Assembly: GCA_019244055.1 (NCBI GenBank)
Contig: JAFATG010000271.1
Coordinates: forward strand, 1 to 64,000
Length of the DNA stretch: 64,000 bases
Origin: Acidobacteriaceae bacterium
Lineage (GTDB): Bacteria > Acidobacteriota > Terriglobia > Bryobacterales > Bryobacteraceae
Direction of reading: 5' to 3'
The notes beneath the pieces are model-generated. The model was not told the DNA's origin. It saw only the letters and a program-made list of their open reading frames with translations, and ran no database searches. Both the position numbers and the translations under genes were made by a program. Position 1 is the stretch's first letter. Every line of letters starts with the position of its first letter. This document shows positions 1-8,928 of this stretch, one piece after another.

Positions 1-65
1 CGTGAGATATCCGGGCTAAGTGCGTAGAGCCTGTTGGCGGGATCGCTCAGCTGATGTCACCGAAT

Positions 66-152
66 TGGTGCGGATGAGAGGACTTGAACCTCCACGCCGT
101 TGCCGGCACTAGAACCTGAATCTAGCGCGTCTGCCAATTCCGCCACATCCGC
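66..152 (-). tRNA. tRNA-Leu (anticodon CAG)
   Basis: Read on the minus strand, the 7-bp acceptor stem GCGGATG pairs with CATCCGC, followed by discriminator A and an encoded CCA. The anticodon arm CTAGA/TCTAG encloses the loop TTCAGGT, giving anticodon CAG. A long variable arm is present, as expected of a class II leucine tRNA, and the T arm reads GTTCAAGTC. Length with CCA is 87 nt. The ORF-track reading frame that starts at 100 runs antisense through this tRNA, so that upstream start is not real. Confidence 0.97.
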
Positions 153-204
153 AAAGCTGGGAACGATTTCCAGTGTAATACAACATGCTACGATCGCGCC
201 CAAG

Positions 205-1227
205 ATGCTTCGAATCTCTGTTCTTGCCCTTCTAGGCCTATCTGGCCTTTTTCTCGCGCGCACGGAAGGCGCTGAACCTGTGCACCTGATCCTCGATACC
301 GATATCGGGAACGACGTCGATGACGCGCTCGCGCTTGCCATGATTCATGCGCTACAGAATCGCGCAGAAGTTCAACTACTCGCCGTCACAATCACCAAAG
401 ATAACCGTTATGCGGCGCCCTTCGTTGACCTGGTGAACACGTTTTACGGGCGACCCGACATTCCGATCGGCGTGGTGCGAGATGGAAAGACAAAGGACGA
501 TTCGGCCATGCTTCAAGTTCCCGCCGAGGAACGCGATGCAGCCGGGAAGCCGTTGTATTCTCACCGTCTGCGAGATGGGTCGGAGGCGGCGGAGGCCGTC
601 CAGTTGCTAACGAGCATCCTCTCGCGCCAACCCGATGAATCAGTTACGATCGCGCAGATTGGGTTCAGCACGAACCTCGCCCGCCTGCTGGATTCGCCTG
701 GAGGATCGGAATTGATAAAGCGCAAAGTGAAGGTCCTTTGCTTGATGGCAGGCAATTTCGAAAAGCCGCAGCCCGAGTACAACGTCTATACCGATCCGGA
801 ATCGGCGAAGATCCTGTTTGACAAATGGCCGACACCAATGATCTTCAGCGGCTTCGAGATCGGTCTTCAGGTTCCGTTCCCTTATGAGGCGGTCGCGTTG
901 GATTTCGGCTACGTAGCCCATCATCCGATTGCGGAGGCGTACCGGCTCTATGTCAAGAAGCCCGAGGATCATCCGAATTGGGATTCGACAGCAGTCCTCG
1001 AGGCGATTCTGCCCGACCGTGGGTATTTCGATTTATCCTCGCCTGGTCGCGTGGCCCTCGGCCCAACGAGTACAACCGTTTTTACTCCCGATGCGCATGG
1101 CAATTGCCGCTATTTGATCACCAAGCCCGATCAACTCGCGCGCGTCCGTCAATTGATTGCCGATTTGGTAACCGAGCCGCCGCAAGGAATCGCTAGCGCC
1201 GCGCTCGCTCGTCGGGTCGTGTTTTAG
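205..1227 (+). CDS. Secreted inosine-uridine preferring nucleoside hydrolase
   Basis: Hydrolyses the N-glycosidic bond of ribonucleosides, releasing base and ribose (family knowledge: IU_nuc_hydro). The signature DTDIGNDVDDALAL near the N-terminus carries the Asp cluster that binds the catalytic calcium and ribose. I place the start at the ATG at 205, not 100, because the longer version crosses tRNA-Leu; the shorter one begins with a hydrophobic signal-like stretch (LRISVLALLGLSGLF), which suggests export. Length is then 340 aa, normal for the family. Substrate preference cannot be read from sequence. The nearby small membrane-protein genes do not suggest a shared pathway. Confidence 0.9.
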   Translation: MLRISVLALLGLSGLFLARTEGAEPVHLILDTDIGNDVDDALALAMIHALQNRAEVQLLAVTITKDNRYAAPFVDLVNTFYGRPDIPIGVVRDGKTKDDSAMLQVPAEERDAAGKPLYSHRLRDGSEAAEAVQLLTSILSRQPDESVTIAQIGFSTNLARLLDSPGGSELIKRKVKVLCLMAGNFEKPQPEYNVYTDPESAKILFDKWPTPMIFSGFEIGLQVPFPYEAVALDFGYVAHHPIAEAYRLYVKKPEDHPNWDSTAVLEAILPDRGYFDLSSPGRVALGPTSTTVFTPDAHGNCRYLITKPDQLARVRQLIADLVTEPPQGIASAALARRVVF

Positions 1228-1272
1228 CGCGCGCGACGAGCGGGCGTTCGCTCGCCAGCTAAAATCAAAGAA

Positions 1273-1695
1273 ATGCCAACCTCTTCCACGGGCGCAAAAT
1301 CCGCCGTACCCGCTAGCCGTTCGCCTTGGCTTACGGCCGCCCTTGCCTGGTTTGTGCCGGGGTCGGGCCATTTCCTCTTAGGTCGCCGGGGCCGCGCGGT
1401 CATCGTGTTCGTGACTGTTCTCATCCCGTTCGTAATCGGGCTGCTGATGCGTGGAACCATGTTTCAGCCGACGGCCGCCGGGGACGTACTCTCTCGTCTC
1501 ATTCAATGGGGTGGCTTGATCGGCGATCTCGCCGTCGGACTGCCATACTTCCTCGCTGTCTGGTTGGGATATGCGCCGCCAGATACCGCCAGCCACAACA
1601 CCGACTATGGCTCGAAGCTGCTGGTCGCGGCTGGGCTTCTTAATATACTTGCGGCGGTGGATGTCTACGAAATAGCCACGAATCAGAAGGATTAG
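1273..1695 (+). CDS. Small multipass membrane protein (DUF6677-like)
   Basis: A 140-aa protein of unknown function. About three hydrophobic segments are visible, roughly residues 15-60, 80-105 and 115-135. The first contains PGSGHFLLGRRGRA, resembling the glycine-rich turn of TM2-type or DUF6677 proteins; that family assignment is from memory and tentative. It ends 3 nt before the next small membrane-protein gene, so the two are probably cotranslated. The ORF is intact, and the hydrophobic periodicity plus spacing support it as a real gene rather than a shadow. Confidence 0.75.
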   Translation: MPTSSTGAKSAVPASRSPWLTAALAWFVPGSGHFLLGRRGRAVIVFVTVLIPFVIGLLMRGTMFQPTAAGDVLSRLIQWGGLIGDLAVGLPYFLAVWLGYAPPDTASHNTDYGSKLLVAAGLLNILAAVDVYEIATNQKD

Positions 1696-1698
1696 CAG

Positions 1699-1881
1699 AT
1701 GAAGATTTCTCTTAACCATTTCCAAATTGCCATTCTGTTCGCGGCAGTTTCGAGCGTAATGCTCGGTCTGGTGACCAAACGAACGGATCGGGAGCGGTTA
1801 CGCTACGGCCTGTACTGCTTCGGCTGTTTCCTAGCTGCTCTGTTCGGAATCGGCTGGTTTATGCATTTCCTGCACGGCTAA
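1699..1881 (+). CDS. 60-aa membrane protein
   Basis: Unrecognised. Two hydrophobic helices (about residues 9-25 and 38-57) are joined by a basic loop (TKRTDRERLRYG). The ATG sits 3 nt after the stop of the preceding membrane-protein gene, indicating translational coupling, and the gene ends 25 nt before miaB in the same direction. It may be a partner subunit of the preceding protein, but no function can be assigned. Confidence 0.65.
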   Translation: MKISLNHFQIAILFAAVSSVMLGLVTKRTDRERLRYGLYCFGCFLAALFGIGWFMHFLHG

Positions 1882-1906
1882 AGAGCGCGAGTAATTTGAT
1901 CTCTGC

Positions 1907-3250
1907 ATGAAAACGTTCTACATCGAAACGTTCGGGTGCCAGATGAATGCACACGACTCCGAAAAGGTTGTGGGCACGCTGCTGGAGAAGGGCTACACGC
2001 AGGTCGAAGAACCCGGGCAAGCTCATCTGGTCCTCTACAACACGTGCAGCATTCGCGACAAGGCGGAGCAGAAGGTGTTTAGCCGGCTCCAACAATTCAA
2101 ACGCGAAGCGGGGAGAGGAAAGGTTTTTGGCGTGCTGGGATGTGTGGCCCAGCAGGAAGGCGAGCGAATCTTCGACCGTGCTCCCCACGTCAGCCTGGTT
2201 GCCGGCTCTGCAAGCTACACCCGGCTTCCTGACATGCTGGTGCAACTCGAGGCCGGCAATCGGCGGGTTACCGGCTTAGACTTGAACACCACCGAAACGT
2301 TCGACACCCCTTTCACTCGACGCGATAATCCGCACCGGGCTTACATTACGATTATTGAAGGATGCGACAAGGCCTGCGCCTACTGTGTAGTGCCGTTCAC
2401 GCGCGGGCCCGAGCGCAGCCGCACCAGCGAGAGTGTGATTCGCGAGGCGAGATCTCTCGCCGAACTGGGCTATACAGAGATTCAGCTCCTGGGCCAGAAT
2501 GTCAACAGCTACCGCGATCCATCTCATGCCGGTTGGGATTTCGCTCGTCTGCTAGCGGAAACCGGCAAGATTCCCGGAATCCGGCGCGTCCGGTTCACTA
2601 CGTCGCACCCGCGGGACTTTGTGCGGCCCATCGTACAGGCGATCGATGAGAACGAACTCCTCTGTGATCATGTTCACCTGCCCGTACAATCCGGTTCGTC
2701 CGAGGTGCTGTCGCGCATGCAGCGTCTTTATACGCGTGACGAATACATGCGTCGAATCGAATGGATAAAGAACGCCAGGCGTGACATCGCGATCACGACG
2801 GATATCATCGTAGGATTTCCTGGCGAGACCGAAGCCGAATTTGAAGCGACCCTACGATTGGCCGAAGAAGTCGAATATGATTCGATGTTCATCTTCAAGT
2901 ATTCCAAGCGGCCGAAAACATCTGCTCTACAATACGAGGATCACATCCCCGAGGAAGAAAAGACCCGACGTCTAATGGTGCTGCAAGAGCGGCAGCGGGC
3001 AACTCAGCTTCGCCGGAATGCAGCCTACATCGGAACGGTCCAGGAAGTCCACGTTGAAGGCTATAACCTTGCCACACGGCAGTGGATCGGGCGCACGACT
3101 CAGAATAAGACGCTGAATTTCTATGAGCCGGATTTACCGGTCCCGGCAGACGGCAAGACGTTAGTTGGCCAATATTTGGATGTGTTAGTGACCCGCTCCG
3201 GGCCGAACAGTCTGGCTGGCGAACGTGCCGCTTCGCCACCGGTGCAGTAG
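1907..3250 (+). CDS. miaB: tRNA-2-methylthio-N6-dimethylallyladenosine synthase MiaB
   Basis: Radical-SAM methylthiotransferase that adds the 2-methylthio group to i6A37 of tRNAs. Three features are visible: the N-terminal UPF0004 domain with conserved cysteines (TFGCQMN, YNTCSIRDKAEQK, VLGCVAQ) for the auxiliary cluster; the radical-SAM motif GCDKACAYCVVPFTRG; and a C-terminal TRAM-like region after about residue 375. Length 447 aa is typical. SIRDKAE rather than VRE.A distinguishes MiaB from RimO/MtaB only moderately; MtaB is the main alternative. Confidence 0.95.
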   Translation: MKTFYIETFGCQMNAHDSEKVVGTLLEKGYTQVEEPGQAHLVLYNTCSIRDKAEQKVFSRLQQFKREAGRGKVFGVLGCVAQQEGERIFDRAPHVSLVAGSASYTRLPDMLVQLEAGNRRVTGLDLNTTETFDTPFTRRDNPHRAYITIIEGCDKACAYCVVPFTRGPERSRTSESVIREARSLAELGYTEIQLLGQNVNSYRDPSHAGWDFARLLAETGKIPGIRRVRFTTSHPRDFVRPIVQAIDENELLCDHVHLPVQSGSSEVLSRMQRLYTRDEYMRRIEWIKNARRDIAITTDIIVGFPGETEAEFEATLRLAEEVEYDSMFIFKYSKRPKTSALQYEDHIPEEEKTRRLMVLQERQRATQLRRNAAYIGTVQEVHVEGYNLATRQWIGRTTQNKTLNFYEPDLPVPADGKTLVGQYLDVLVTRSGPNSLAGERAASPPVQ

Positions 3251-3314
3251 CGTGGTAATAGGAGCGTGGTCCGGAGCCACGCGAGCCGGGAGCGTAAGAG
3301 GATTGGAGGCGAAC

Positions 3315-3800
3315 GTGGAAGTAGAGATGAAGATTCGCGGTTTAATGATGGACCCGATGACAAACATGCCTATTGTGGTCCTGAAAGACCTCGCTGGTGA
3401 CGCGGTTCTGCCAATCTGGGTGGGAATTTACGAGGCGAACGCAATCGCGCTAGAAATCGAAAAAGTGACCACGGCTCGTCCGATGACGCATGACCTCATT
3501 AAGATCCTGCTGATGGGGCTGGACACCGCCGTAAAGAAAGTCGTTGTCAGTGAGCTGAAGGATGACACGTTCTATGCGTTGATCTGGCTCGAGAAAGATG
3601 GGCAGCTCATGAGTGTCGATTCCCGCCCAAGTGACGCTTTGGCCCTGGCGCTCCGCCATGATTGCCCGATCTACGTCGACGATCGTGTCTTACAGACCTC
3701 CAAGAACTCGGCCACAGTTTCGGAGAAGGTGAACAACGAAGAGCTCCGGAAATGGCTGGAAAACTTAAACGACGAGGACCTGGGCCGCTACAAGATGTGA
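3315..3800 (+). CDS. Bifunctional nuclease family protein (DUF151)
   Basis: A 162-aa protein of the BFN/DUF151 family (COG1259), some members of which show DNase and RNase activity. Conserved patterns visible are LPIWVGIYEANAIA, TARPMTHDLI and SRPSDALALALR. The C-terminal VNNEELRKWLENLNDEDLG resembles the short UvrB/C-like tail seen in many bacterial members. I prefer the GTG at 3315 because GGAGG lies 5 nt upstream; an internal ATG at 3327 (MKIRGLMMDP) is the alternative, and the ORF-track start at 3225 overlaps miaB without support. Confidence 0.88.
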   Translation: MEVEMKIRGLMMDPMTNMPIVVLKDLAGDAVLPIWVGIYEANAIALEIEKVTTARPMTHDLIKILLMGLDTAVKKVVVSELKDDTFYALIWLEKDGQLMSVDSRPSDALALALRHDCPIYVDDRVLQTSKNSATVSEKVNNEELRKWLENLNDEDLGRYKM

Positions 3801-3941
3801 CTTCGCCCCGCCGCGTCCCATTTGCGAACTATCTTTCCCGAAATTGAGCTGGGTTTTCCGATTCGGGCCGTTCCTCGCTAGTTTTGTCCGTTGTAGTGTT
3901 GGAACCAGAAGTGCTCGACGCCAACAGCGAAAGAGCTTACC

Positions 3942-4388
3942 GTGACACAGCGCAGCCGGGATTTGGTATCAGGCCAGATTACGCTTGACTATTTCATGAG
4001 GAAGGCCGCCGAGGGCTGGTCATTGGCGGCACTCGAATGGGTCCGAGAGATCGAACCGGGCGTCCATCCGCTCGAACCGCTGCAAGAGAGTACGGTCAAG
4101 GCAGATGTTCCCTATGGGCTTCAAGTCGCGGAAAACGGGTTGGAACTCGTTTCGAACCCACTCGAATCTACCGTCCTGCTTCTCATTTTGGAAAAGGTTG
4201 TAAAGGAGAAGCGAATCGGCGAAATCGCGAGCGAGCTCAACCGTAACGGACACCGCACTCGTGAAGGTACGCTTTGGACGGCTCCTGCCGTCTTCAACCT
4301 GCTCCCCCGCTTGATCGAAGCCGGTCCCGAACTTTTGAAGAGTCCTGCGTGGCAGGAACTCCGCGGAAGAACTAGACTTCCGAACTGA
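3942..4388 (+). CDS. Hypothetical protein with recombinase-like C-terminal helices
   Basis: A 148-aa protein starting with GTG. The C-terminal half, around IGEIASELNRNGHRTREGTLW followed by a helix, resembles the DNA-binding 'Recombinase' domain of large serine recombinases, in which a small helical unit precedes a zinc ribbon. No resolvase catalytic domain is present and the flanking genes are chromosomal, so it may be a domesticated DNA-binding module. Nothing is recognised in the N-terminal half (about 1-70). Function unknown. Confidence 0.6.
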   Translation: MTQRSRDLVSGQITLDYFMRKAAEGWSLAALEWVREIEPGVHPLEPLQESTVKADVPYGLQVAENGLELVSNPLESTVLLLILEKVVKEKRIGEIASELNRNGHRTREGTLWTAPAVFNLLPRLIEAGPELLKSPAWQELRGRTRLPN

Positions 4389-4407
4389 TCAGCGGGACTG
4401 CCAAGGA

Positions 4408-4947
4408 ATGGAACGATCGTACACGATCTCCCCTTCGAACGATTCCACAATTGCCGTTGAGATCTGGAGAACAGGTCTCACGAAGAAGAGGAAGCATGTG
4501 ATCTTCTTCGAGGATTTCTGTGGCGAACTCCGGCTCGCGTCTGAACAGGCCAGCGTATCGGCATTCGCACTCACAGTTAACGCGAGCAGCGCGATCTGCT
4601 GTGATAAATGGCTCTCGGGGAGACGCCGCAAGCGCGTGACTTCCTACGCGCGGGAGGTTGCTTTGGCGGCCCAGCAGTATCCCAAACTTCAGTTCGCATC
4701 TGAGCGAATCTCCACTAAGCAACTACGAGGCTTTGCCCTCGAAGGGCAGCTCAAAATCCGCGATGCGAGCCAGACCATCAAGGTTAACGCCGTTCTGACC
4801 CAGGTCAAGCGTGATTTTCAGATCGACGGTGACTCCACGTTCCGTTTGAGCCAGTTCGGGATAAGTCCGCCGCGCCGGTTTTTTGGCCTGGTCCGTGTAC
4901 AGGATGAAGTCATGGTGCGAATCCTGCTCTGGGCAAGGCAGCCCTGA
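4408..4947 (+). CDS. YceI-like domain protein
   Basis: A 179-aa protein with the sequence rhythm of YceI lipocalin-like proteins: a beta-rich central section, the ...LQFASERISTKQLRGFALEGQLKIRD segment, and a terminal FRLSQFGISPP region matching the usual 'SxFGI' end. YceI proteins bind isoprenoid-type lipids in a beta-barrel. It lacks a signal peptide, unlike typical periplasmic YceI. It starts 19 nt after the previous gene and converges on the permease-phosphatase gene, ending 18 nt from its stop. Assignment is by pattern only. Confidence 0.55.
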   Translation: MERSYTISPSNDSTIAVEIWRTGLTKKRKHVIFFEDFCGELRLASEQASVSAFALTVNASSAICCDKWLSGRRRKRVTSYAREVALAAQQYPKLQFASERISTKQLRGFALEGQLKIRDASQTIKVNAVLTQVKRDFQIDGDSTFRLSQFGISPPRRFFGLVRVQDEVMVRILLWARQP

Positions 4948-4965
4948 TTGGCCCTCGTTCTGCGT

Positions 4966-7900
4966 TCATTTCCCGGCCGGCTTGTCCTCATTTACTTTCA
5001 GAACGATGAATGTTATGTCGTCATGCTGCGGCGCGTCAGCGATCCAGGCACGCAGCTCCTTCGAAATGGCGGCGGTGATTTCCGGCATCGGCAGATGCGC
5101 GACTCGGACGAGCAACTCCTTAAGCCGCAGCTCGCCAAACTCCTCTTCGGCGGGGTTCAGGGCTTCCGTCACACCATCCGTGAATGCCATCAAGACATCG
5201 CCTGGATAGAGATCGATAACAGACTCCTGATAACTGGCCGAGGGAAACATCCCGATAATCATGCCGCCGGTGGCCAGCTCTTCGATTTCGGCGACCGAGC
5301 CCTTCGAACCGGTGCTTTTCAGGTGTCGGAGTAGGTAGGGAGGATTATGGCCAGCATTGACGTACCGAAGCTGGCGACTTTGCTCGTCGACTTGCGCATA
5401 GAAGAAAGTTGCATAGCTGGAAGCGCCCGTGGAGCGGTGAAGGAAATGGTTCATTCTGGCAGCCAGCTCGGGCAGCGAGATGTTGCCTTCAGCGGCGAGA
5501 ATGCGCAACGAAGCCTGGACCACGGCCATGATCAGAGCGGCTGCGATTCCTTTGCCGGCAATATCGGCCAGTGCGATCCCGAGGCGGCGGTCTCCTACTT
5601 GCAGGAAATCGTAGTAGTCGCCACCAACGCCACGTGCGGCCAGGGTGAACGCATCGAGTGAGCTCCCGACCGTATGCGGAGATGTTTCGGGAAGAAGGCG
5701 CTTCTGCACTTCCGTAGCGAGCGCAATATCGCGGCGCACCTTCTCCTGCTCGAGCACGCGCTCGTTGAGGCGGGCGTTCTCCAGGGTAAGCGCGAACTGT
5801 TCGGCACATGCGGCCAGGAGATTTTTTTCGGTAGTACGGTAAGACTGGCGGGCCACCGGTTCACCAAACAGGAGCAGGCCGATCAGATCGTGCTTTGTGC
5901 GGAGGGGAACGGCGAGCCGCAGGCCAGTGGTTTGGAGCAGCTCGAGCTCGGGCACATGGCCCGGCCTTTGCTCGCGCGCCCAGCGCAAAGAAGTGTCCAG
6001 GTCAGCGGAGCTAAAAGACAGGGGAGTGCTATAGAACCTGAGCCGGTTCAAGAGGAAACCCGTTTCGGGAATTCGGAAGGTGGCCGGCGCGCCTCCAGGC
6101 GATGCGGCCATGCAGCGGTATTCGTTAGGCGATAGTTTTTCGAGCAGGAACGCCGAAGCCGCGGAGAGCTTACGGCGGAGATCTTCGAGAGACGTGTGAA
6201 GCACTTCCGCGAAGGAATCGGCGCGGCGGCTGGCTTCGATGAATTCCGTGAGCAAAGTGGACTCGAGGGCCGGACCAGGCTCTTCGCCCGAAATTCGTTC
6301 CCGAACTCTTTCAAGAACGCGCCGCGCAGCGGTCCAGATCGAATCCGTTTCGTTGCGAATCGCAATCATGGGCGAAAGAAGGCTGGCGCGCCAGCCGGGA
6401 ACGAATGAGGCGATGATGCCGAGCACGATTACGGCAGCGGTAGAGAACAGATAGGGAACGGGGCTGAGCTGATGAACGCTGAAGTAGCGAACGACGGCCG
6501 CCGAAGCTCCCGCCACAGCGAGAGCGCCAACGAGCAGGCCGAAAACCGTTAGCCGCAGCCCATCAGTTATGACGAGGCGAAGCAGATCGCGGCCGGTTGC
6601 GCCGAGAGCCATGCGCGTTCCCAGTTCCGTGGTGCGCTGGCGGACCGAGTAGGAGGTCAGGCCATAAACACCGAGACAGGCTAGCAGCAAAGCAGCGAGC
6701 GCGAACACGGTGACCACGATCGATTCGATCCGCTGAAATGTCAGAGAGTCGCCCAATATGTCAGGCAGAGAGCGGATAGAGTACACAGGCTGGTTCGGAT
6801 CGACTTGACTGATGGCGCGGCGGACGGCGGATGCCAGAGCGGTCTGCGGCAGCGTGGAGCGCACGACGAAGTGCATCGGATTGATGGGGACGAGATCTTT
6901 CAGCAGGTACATCTCGGGCAGCGGGTCTTCACCCAGACCTTCATTCCGCACGGTACCGACCACTCCCACGATCTGCGCTCGGGAACCATCGGAGCTGCCG
7001 AGGCGGGCAAATTGGCCAACTGCGTTTCGGCGTGGCCAGAAGCGCCTCGCGGCCGCTTCGTCGAGGACGACCGAGATGAGGTTTTCGTTCGTATCGTGCT
7101 TGTTTAGGAAGCGACCGGCGAGCAGAGGAATGCGCAGAGTCTTGAAATAGCTGGCGTTGACTATCATCAGACTGACCTGTTGCCTGAATTCGCCGGGGCG
7201 GGAACGGTCTCCGGGAAACAGCGAGGTGACGAAGCAGCAACCATCTAGTGGTAACTGGTTCGTGAGAGCGGCGCCGCTGACGCCAGGGATGGCTTCCAGA
7301 GACATGAGCAGTTTATCGGCGTAGCTGGACGAAGCCGCGGCATTTACTGTCCCCTGACCGGATCGAGTCAGCTCAAAAGTGAGAGTGCCATCAGGATCAA
7401 AGCCGGGCCAAGTCCGGTTGAGCCGGTTGAGTTGCCACACCAGCACGGCGCCGACCGAAATGAGAGTGAACGCGAGCGCGATTTCGGCGATCACCAGTGC
7501 GTGCGAGAGTTTCCGGCTGCGAACTCCGGCAGACGCGCGAACACCATCACTGAGCACCTCATTTGGCTGCGTGCGTAGAGCCTGCCAGAGCGGTGCGAGC
7601 GAGGAGAGGGTAGCGGTCAGAAAAGCCAAAGCCAGAGCAAAGAGCGCGACCGGCCAGTTAGTCGAAATCTCGTCGGAACGAGGGATGTAATCGGCAGCCA
7701 ATGAAACGACCACGCGAACAAGCACAATACTGGCAACGATTCCGGCTGCCAGGGCGGCGAGAGAAACCAAGAGGCTTTCGGAAAAATATTGCAGAGCTAA
7801 TTGCCTCTGGCCGCCACCTAAAGCAATGCGAATGGCCGTTTCCCTCGCGCGGCCGACGGATCTGCTGACGAGAAGACCGGCCACGTTGGCGCAGGTAATG

Positions 7901-8745
7901 AAGAGCAGGAGGCCTGCGGCGCCCAGCAGCAACAGCAGGATGGGGCGGATAGACTTAACGACGGCATCCTGAAGACTGAACAGCGCCGCTGTGTAAGTAG
8001 GATCATCCGGGTGATTCTGCTTGCGGAGTTGTGAAGCGACTCGTTTGGCCTCCGCTCGTGCTTGCTCGACCGTAACACCGGGTTTGAGCCTGGCATAAGC
8101 GGTATAGAACGCGTAATGACGAAGGGCGTCTTGATTGCGGGGGGTGTTGATGGGAAGCCAAACGTCGTTCTGGGAATTCTGACTCTCCACGGTGACGAGG
8201 GGAAGGCGGAACCAGGCCGGCATCGCTCCAAGGACCGTATAGGAACGGCCGCTTAGTGTAATGGCCCGCCCGATAATACCGGGGCCGAACTGCTGAAACA
8301 GACGATGCGAAATCAGTGCTACGTTTGGTCCATCGGAGTCGGTAAAGAAGCGGCCCGCGGCGGGACGTGCTCCAAGATTCGCGATTAGCGAAGGTGAGAC
8401 CTCTATCCCGGAGATGTGCTTTGGTTGGCCGGGGAAGGTGAGATTGAAATCGCCACCAACCGGAAACCAGCCGAAGACATCAAAAGTGTGCGTTTGTTGC
8501 TCGTAGGCGAGAAGGTCGGCGAAGCTGAGCCCGGAATTACGATCGGGATCGGAGGTAGTGCCGGCGAAGAGTTGGATCCAACGCTCCCCGTGCGAGTAGG
8601 GCAGAGGTCTCAGGAGCACGGTGTCTACCACGGTGAAAATCGCGGTAGCGCAACCGATCCCGATCGCGAGCGCGAGGATGGCAAGGAAAGCCACGCCTTT
8701 GTCGCGCTCCCAGGATCTCCAAGTACGCGAGAACAACGGAAGCAT
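4966..8745 (-). CDS. MacB/FtsX (ADOP-type) duplicated permease fused to GAF and SpoIIE PP2C phosphatase
   Basis: A 1259-aa single ORF. Residues about 15-800 form a complete duplicated ABC permease without ATPase: MacB periplasmic core, an FtsX segment with KSIRPILLLLLGAAGLLLFITCANVAG, a second core, and an FtsX segment ending near SFVPGWRASLLSPMIAIRN. Residues about 840-985 look like a GAF domain. A short linker with LATEVQKRLLPE leads to a PP2C domain (about 1025-1255) with its metal-binding motifs intact: GGDYYDF, ADIAGKGIAAALIMA, NAGHNPPYL, AFTDGVTEA and DDITF. An FtsX-type sensor/transport module joined covalently to a serine phosphatase suggests transmembrane control of a partner-switching pathway; that is inference. 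No kinase or anti-anti-sigma gene is adjacent. Confidence 0.9.
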   Translation of the reverse strand: MLPLFSRTWRSWERDKGVAFLAILALAIGIGCATAIFTVVDTVLLRPLPYSHGERWIQLFAGTTSDPDRNSGLSFADLLAYEQQTHTFDVFGWFPVGGDFNLTFPGQPKHISGIEVSPSLIANLGARPAAGRFFTDSDGPNVALISHRLFQQFGPGIIGRAITLSGRSYTVLGAMPAWFRLPLVTVESQNSQNDVWLPINTPRNQDALRHYAFYTAYARLKPGVTVEQARAEAKRVASQLRKQNHPDDPTYTAALFSLQDAVVKSIRPILLLLLGAAGLLLFITCANVAGLLVSRSVGRARETAIRIALGGGQRQLALQYFSESLLVSLAALAAGIVASIVLVRVVVSLAADYIPRSDEISTNWPVALFALALAFLTATLSSLAPLWQALRTQPNEVLSDGVRASAGVRSRKLSHALVIAEIALAFTLISVGAVLVWQLNRLNRTWPGFDPDGTLTFELTRSGQGTVNAAASSSYADKLLMSLEAIPGVSGAALTNQLPLDGCCFVTSLFPGDRSRPGEFRQQVSLMIVNASYFKTLRIPLLAGRFLNKHDTNENLISVVLDEAAARRFWPRRNAVGQFARLGSSDGSRAQIVGVVGTVRNEGLGEDPLPEMYLLKDLVPINPMHFVVRSTLPQTALASAVRRAISQVDPNQPVYSIRSLPDILGDSLTFQRIESIVVTVFALAALLLACLGVYGLTSYSVRQRTTELGTRMALGATGRDLLRLVITDGLRLTVFGLLVGALAVAGASAAVVRYFSVHQLSPVPYLFSTAAVIVLGIIASFVPGWRASLLSPMIAIRNETDSIWTAARRVLERVRERISGEEPGPALESTLLTEFIEASRRADSFAEVLHTSLEDLRRKLSAASAFLLEKLSPNEYRCMAASPGGAPATFRIPETGFLLNRLRFYSTPLSFSSADLDTSLRWAREQRPGHVPELELLQTTGLRLAVPLRTKHDLIGLLLFGEPVARQSYRTTEKNLLAACAEQFALTLENARLNERVLEQEKVRRDIALATEVQKRLLPETSPHTVGSSLDAFTLAARGVGGDYYDFLQVGDRRLGIALADIAGKGIAAALIMAVVQASLRILAAEGNISLPELAARMNHFLHRSTGASSYATFFYAQVDEQSRQLRYVNAGHNPPYLLRHLKSTGSKGSVAEIEELATGGMIIGMFPSASYQESVIDLYPGDVLMAFTDGVTEALNPAEEEFGELRLKELLVRVAHLPMPEITAAISKELRAWIADAPQHDDITFIVLKVNEDKPAGK

Positions 8746-8928
8746 CTGTTAGGAATAATAGCTTCCGATTCTCGACGTCTTTAGCTTATATTGAATTTGG
8801 CGCGTCGGGCGCCGCCGTGTCCGCGGAAAGGGCTGAGCCCACCGGCGTCGGTTTTCCACAAGTTCTTAGACGAATCTTCTTTCCGCTCGTGACGCGGACG
8901 GCGGGCAACGACTTGAAAGGAGATCGTC

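Noticed and set aside
100-204. N-terminal extension of the nucleoside hydrolase ORF
   Set aside because: It reads antisense through tRNA-Leu; the ATG at 205 opens directly with a signal peptide.
57-341. 94-aa minus-strand ORF
   Set aside because: It contains the tRNA-Leu sequence and has shadow composition.
1232-1250. CGAGCG/CGCTCG hairpin after the nucleoside hydrolase
   Set aside because: 6-bp GC stem in GC-rich DNA without a T-tract; too weak to call.
3255-3290. GCGTGG/CCACGC hairpin after miaB
   Set aside because: Short stem with no T-run and only 65 nt between genes; not enough to call a terminator or regulatory RNA.
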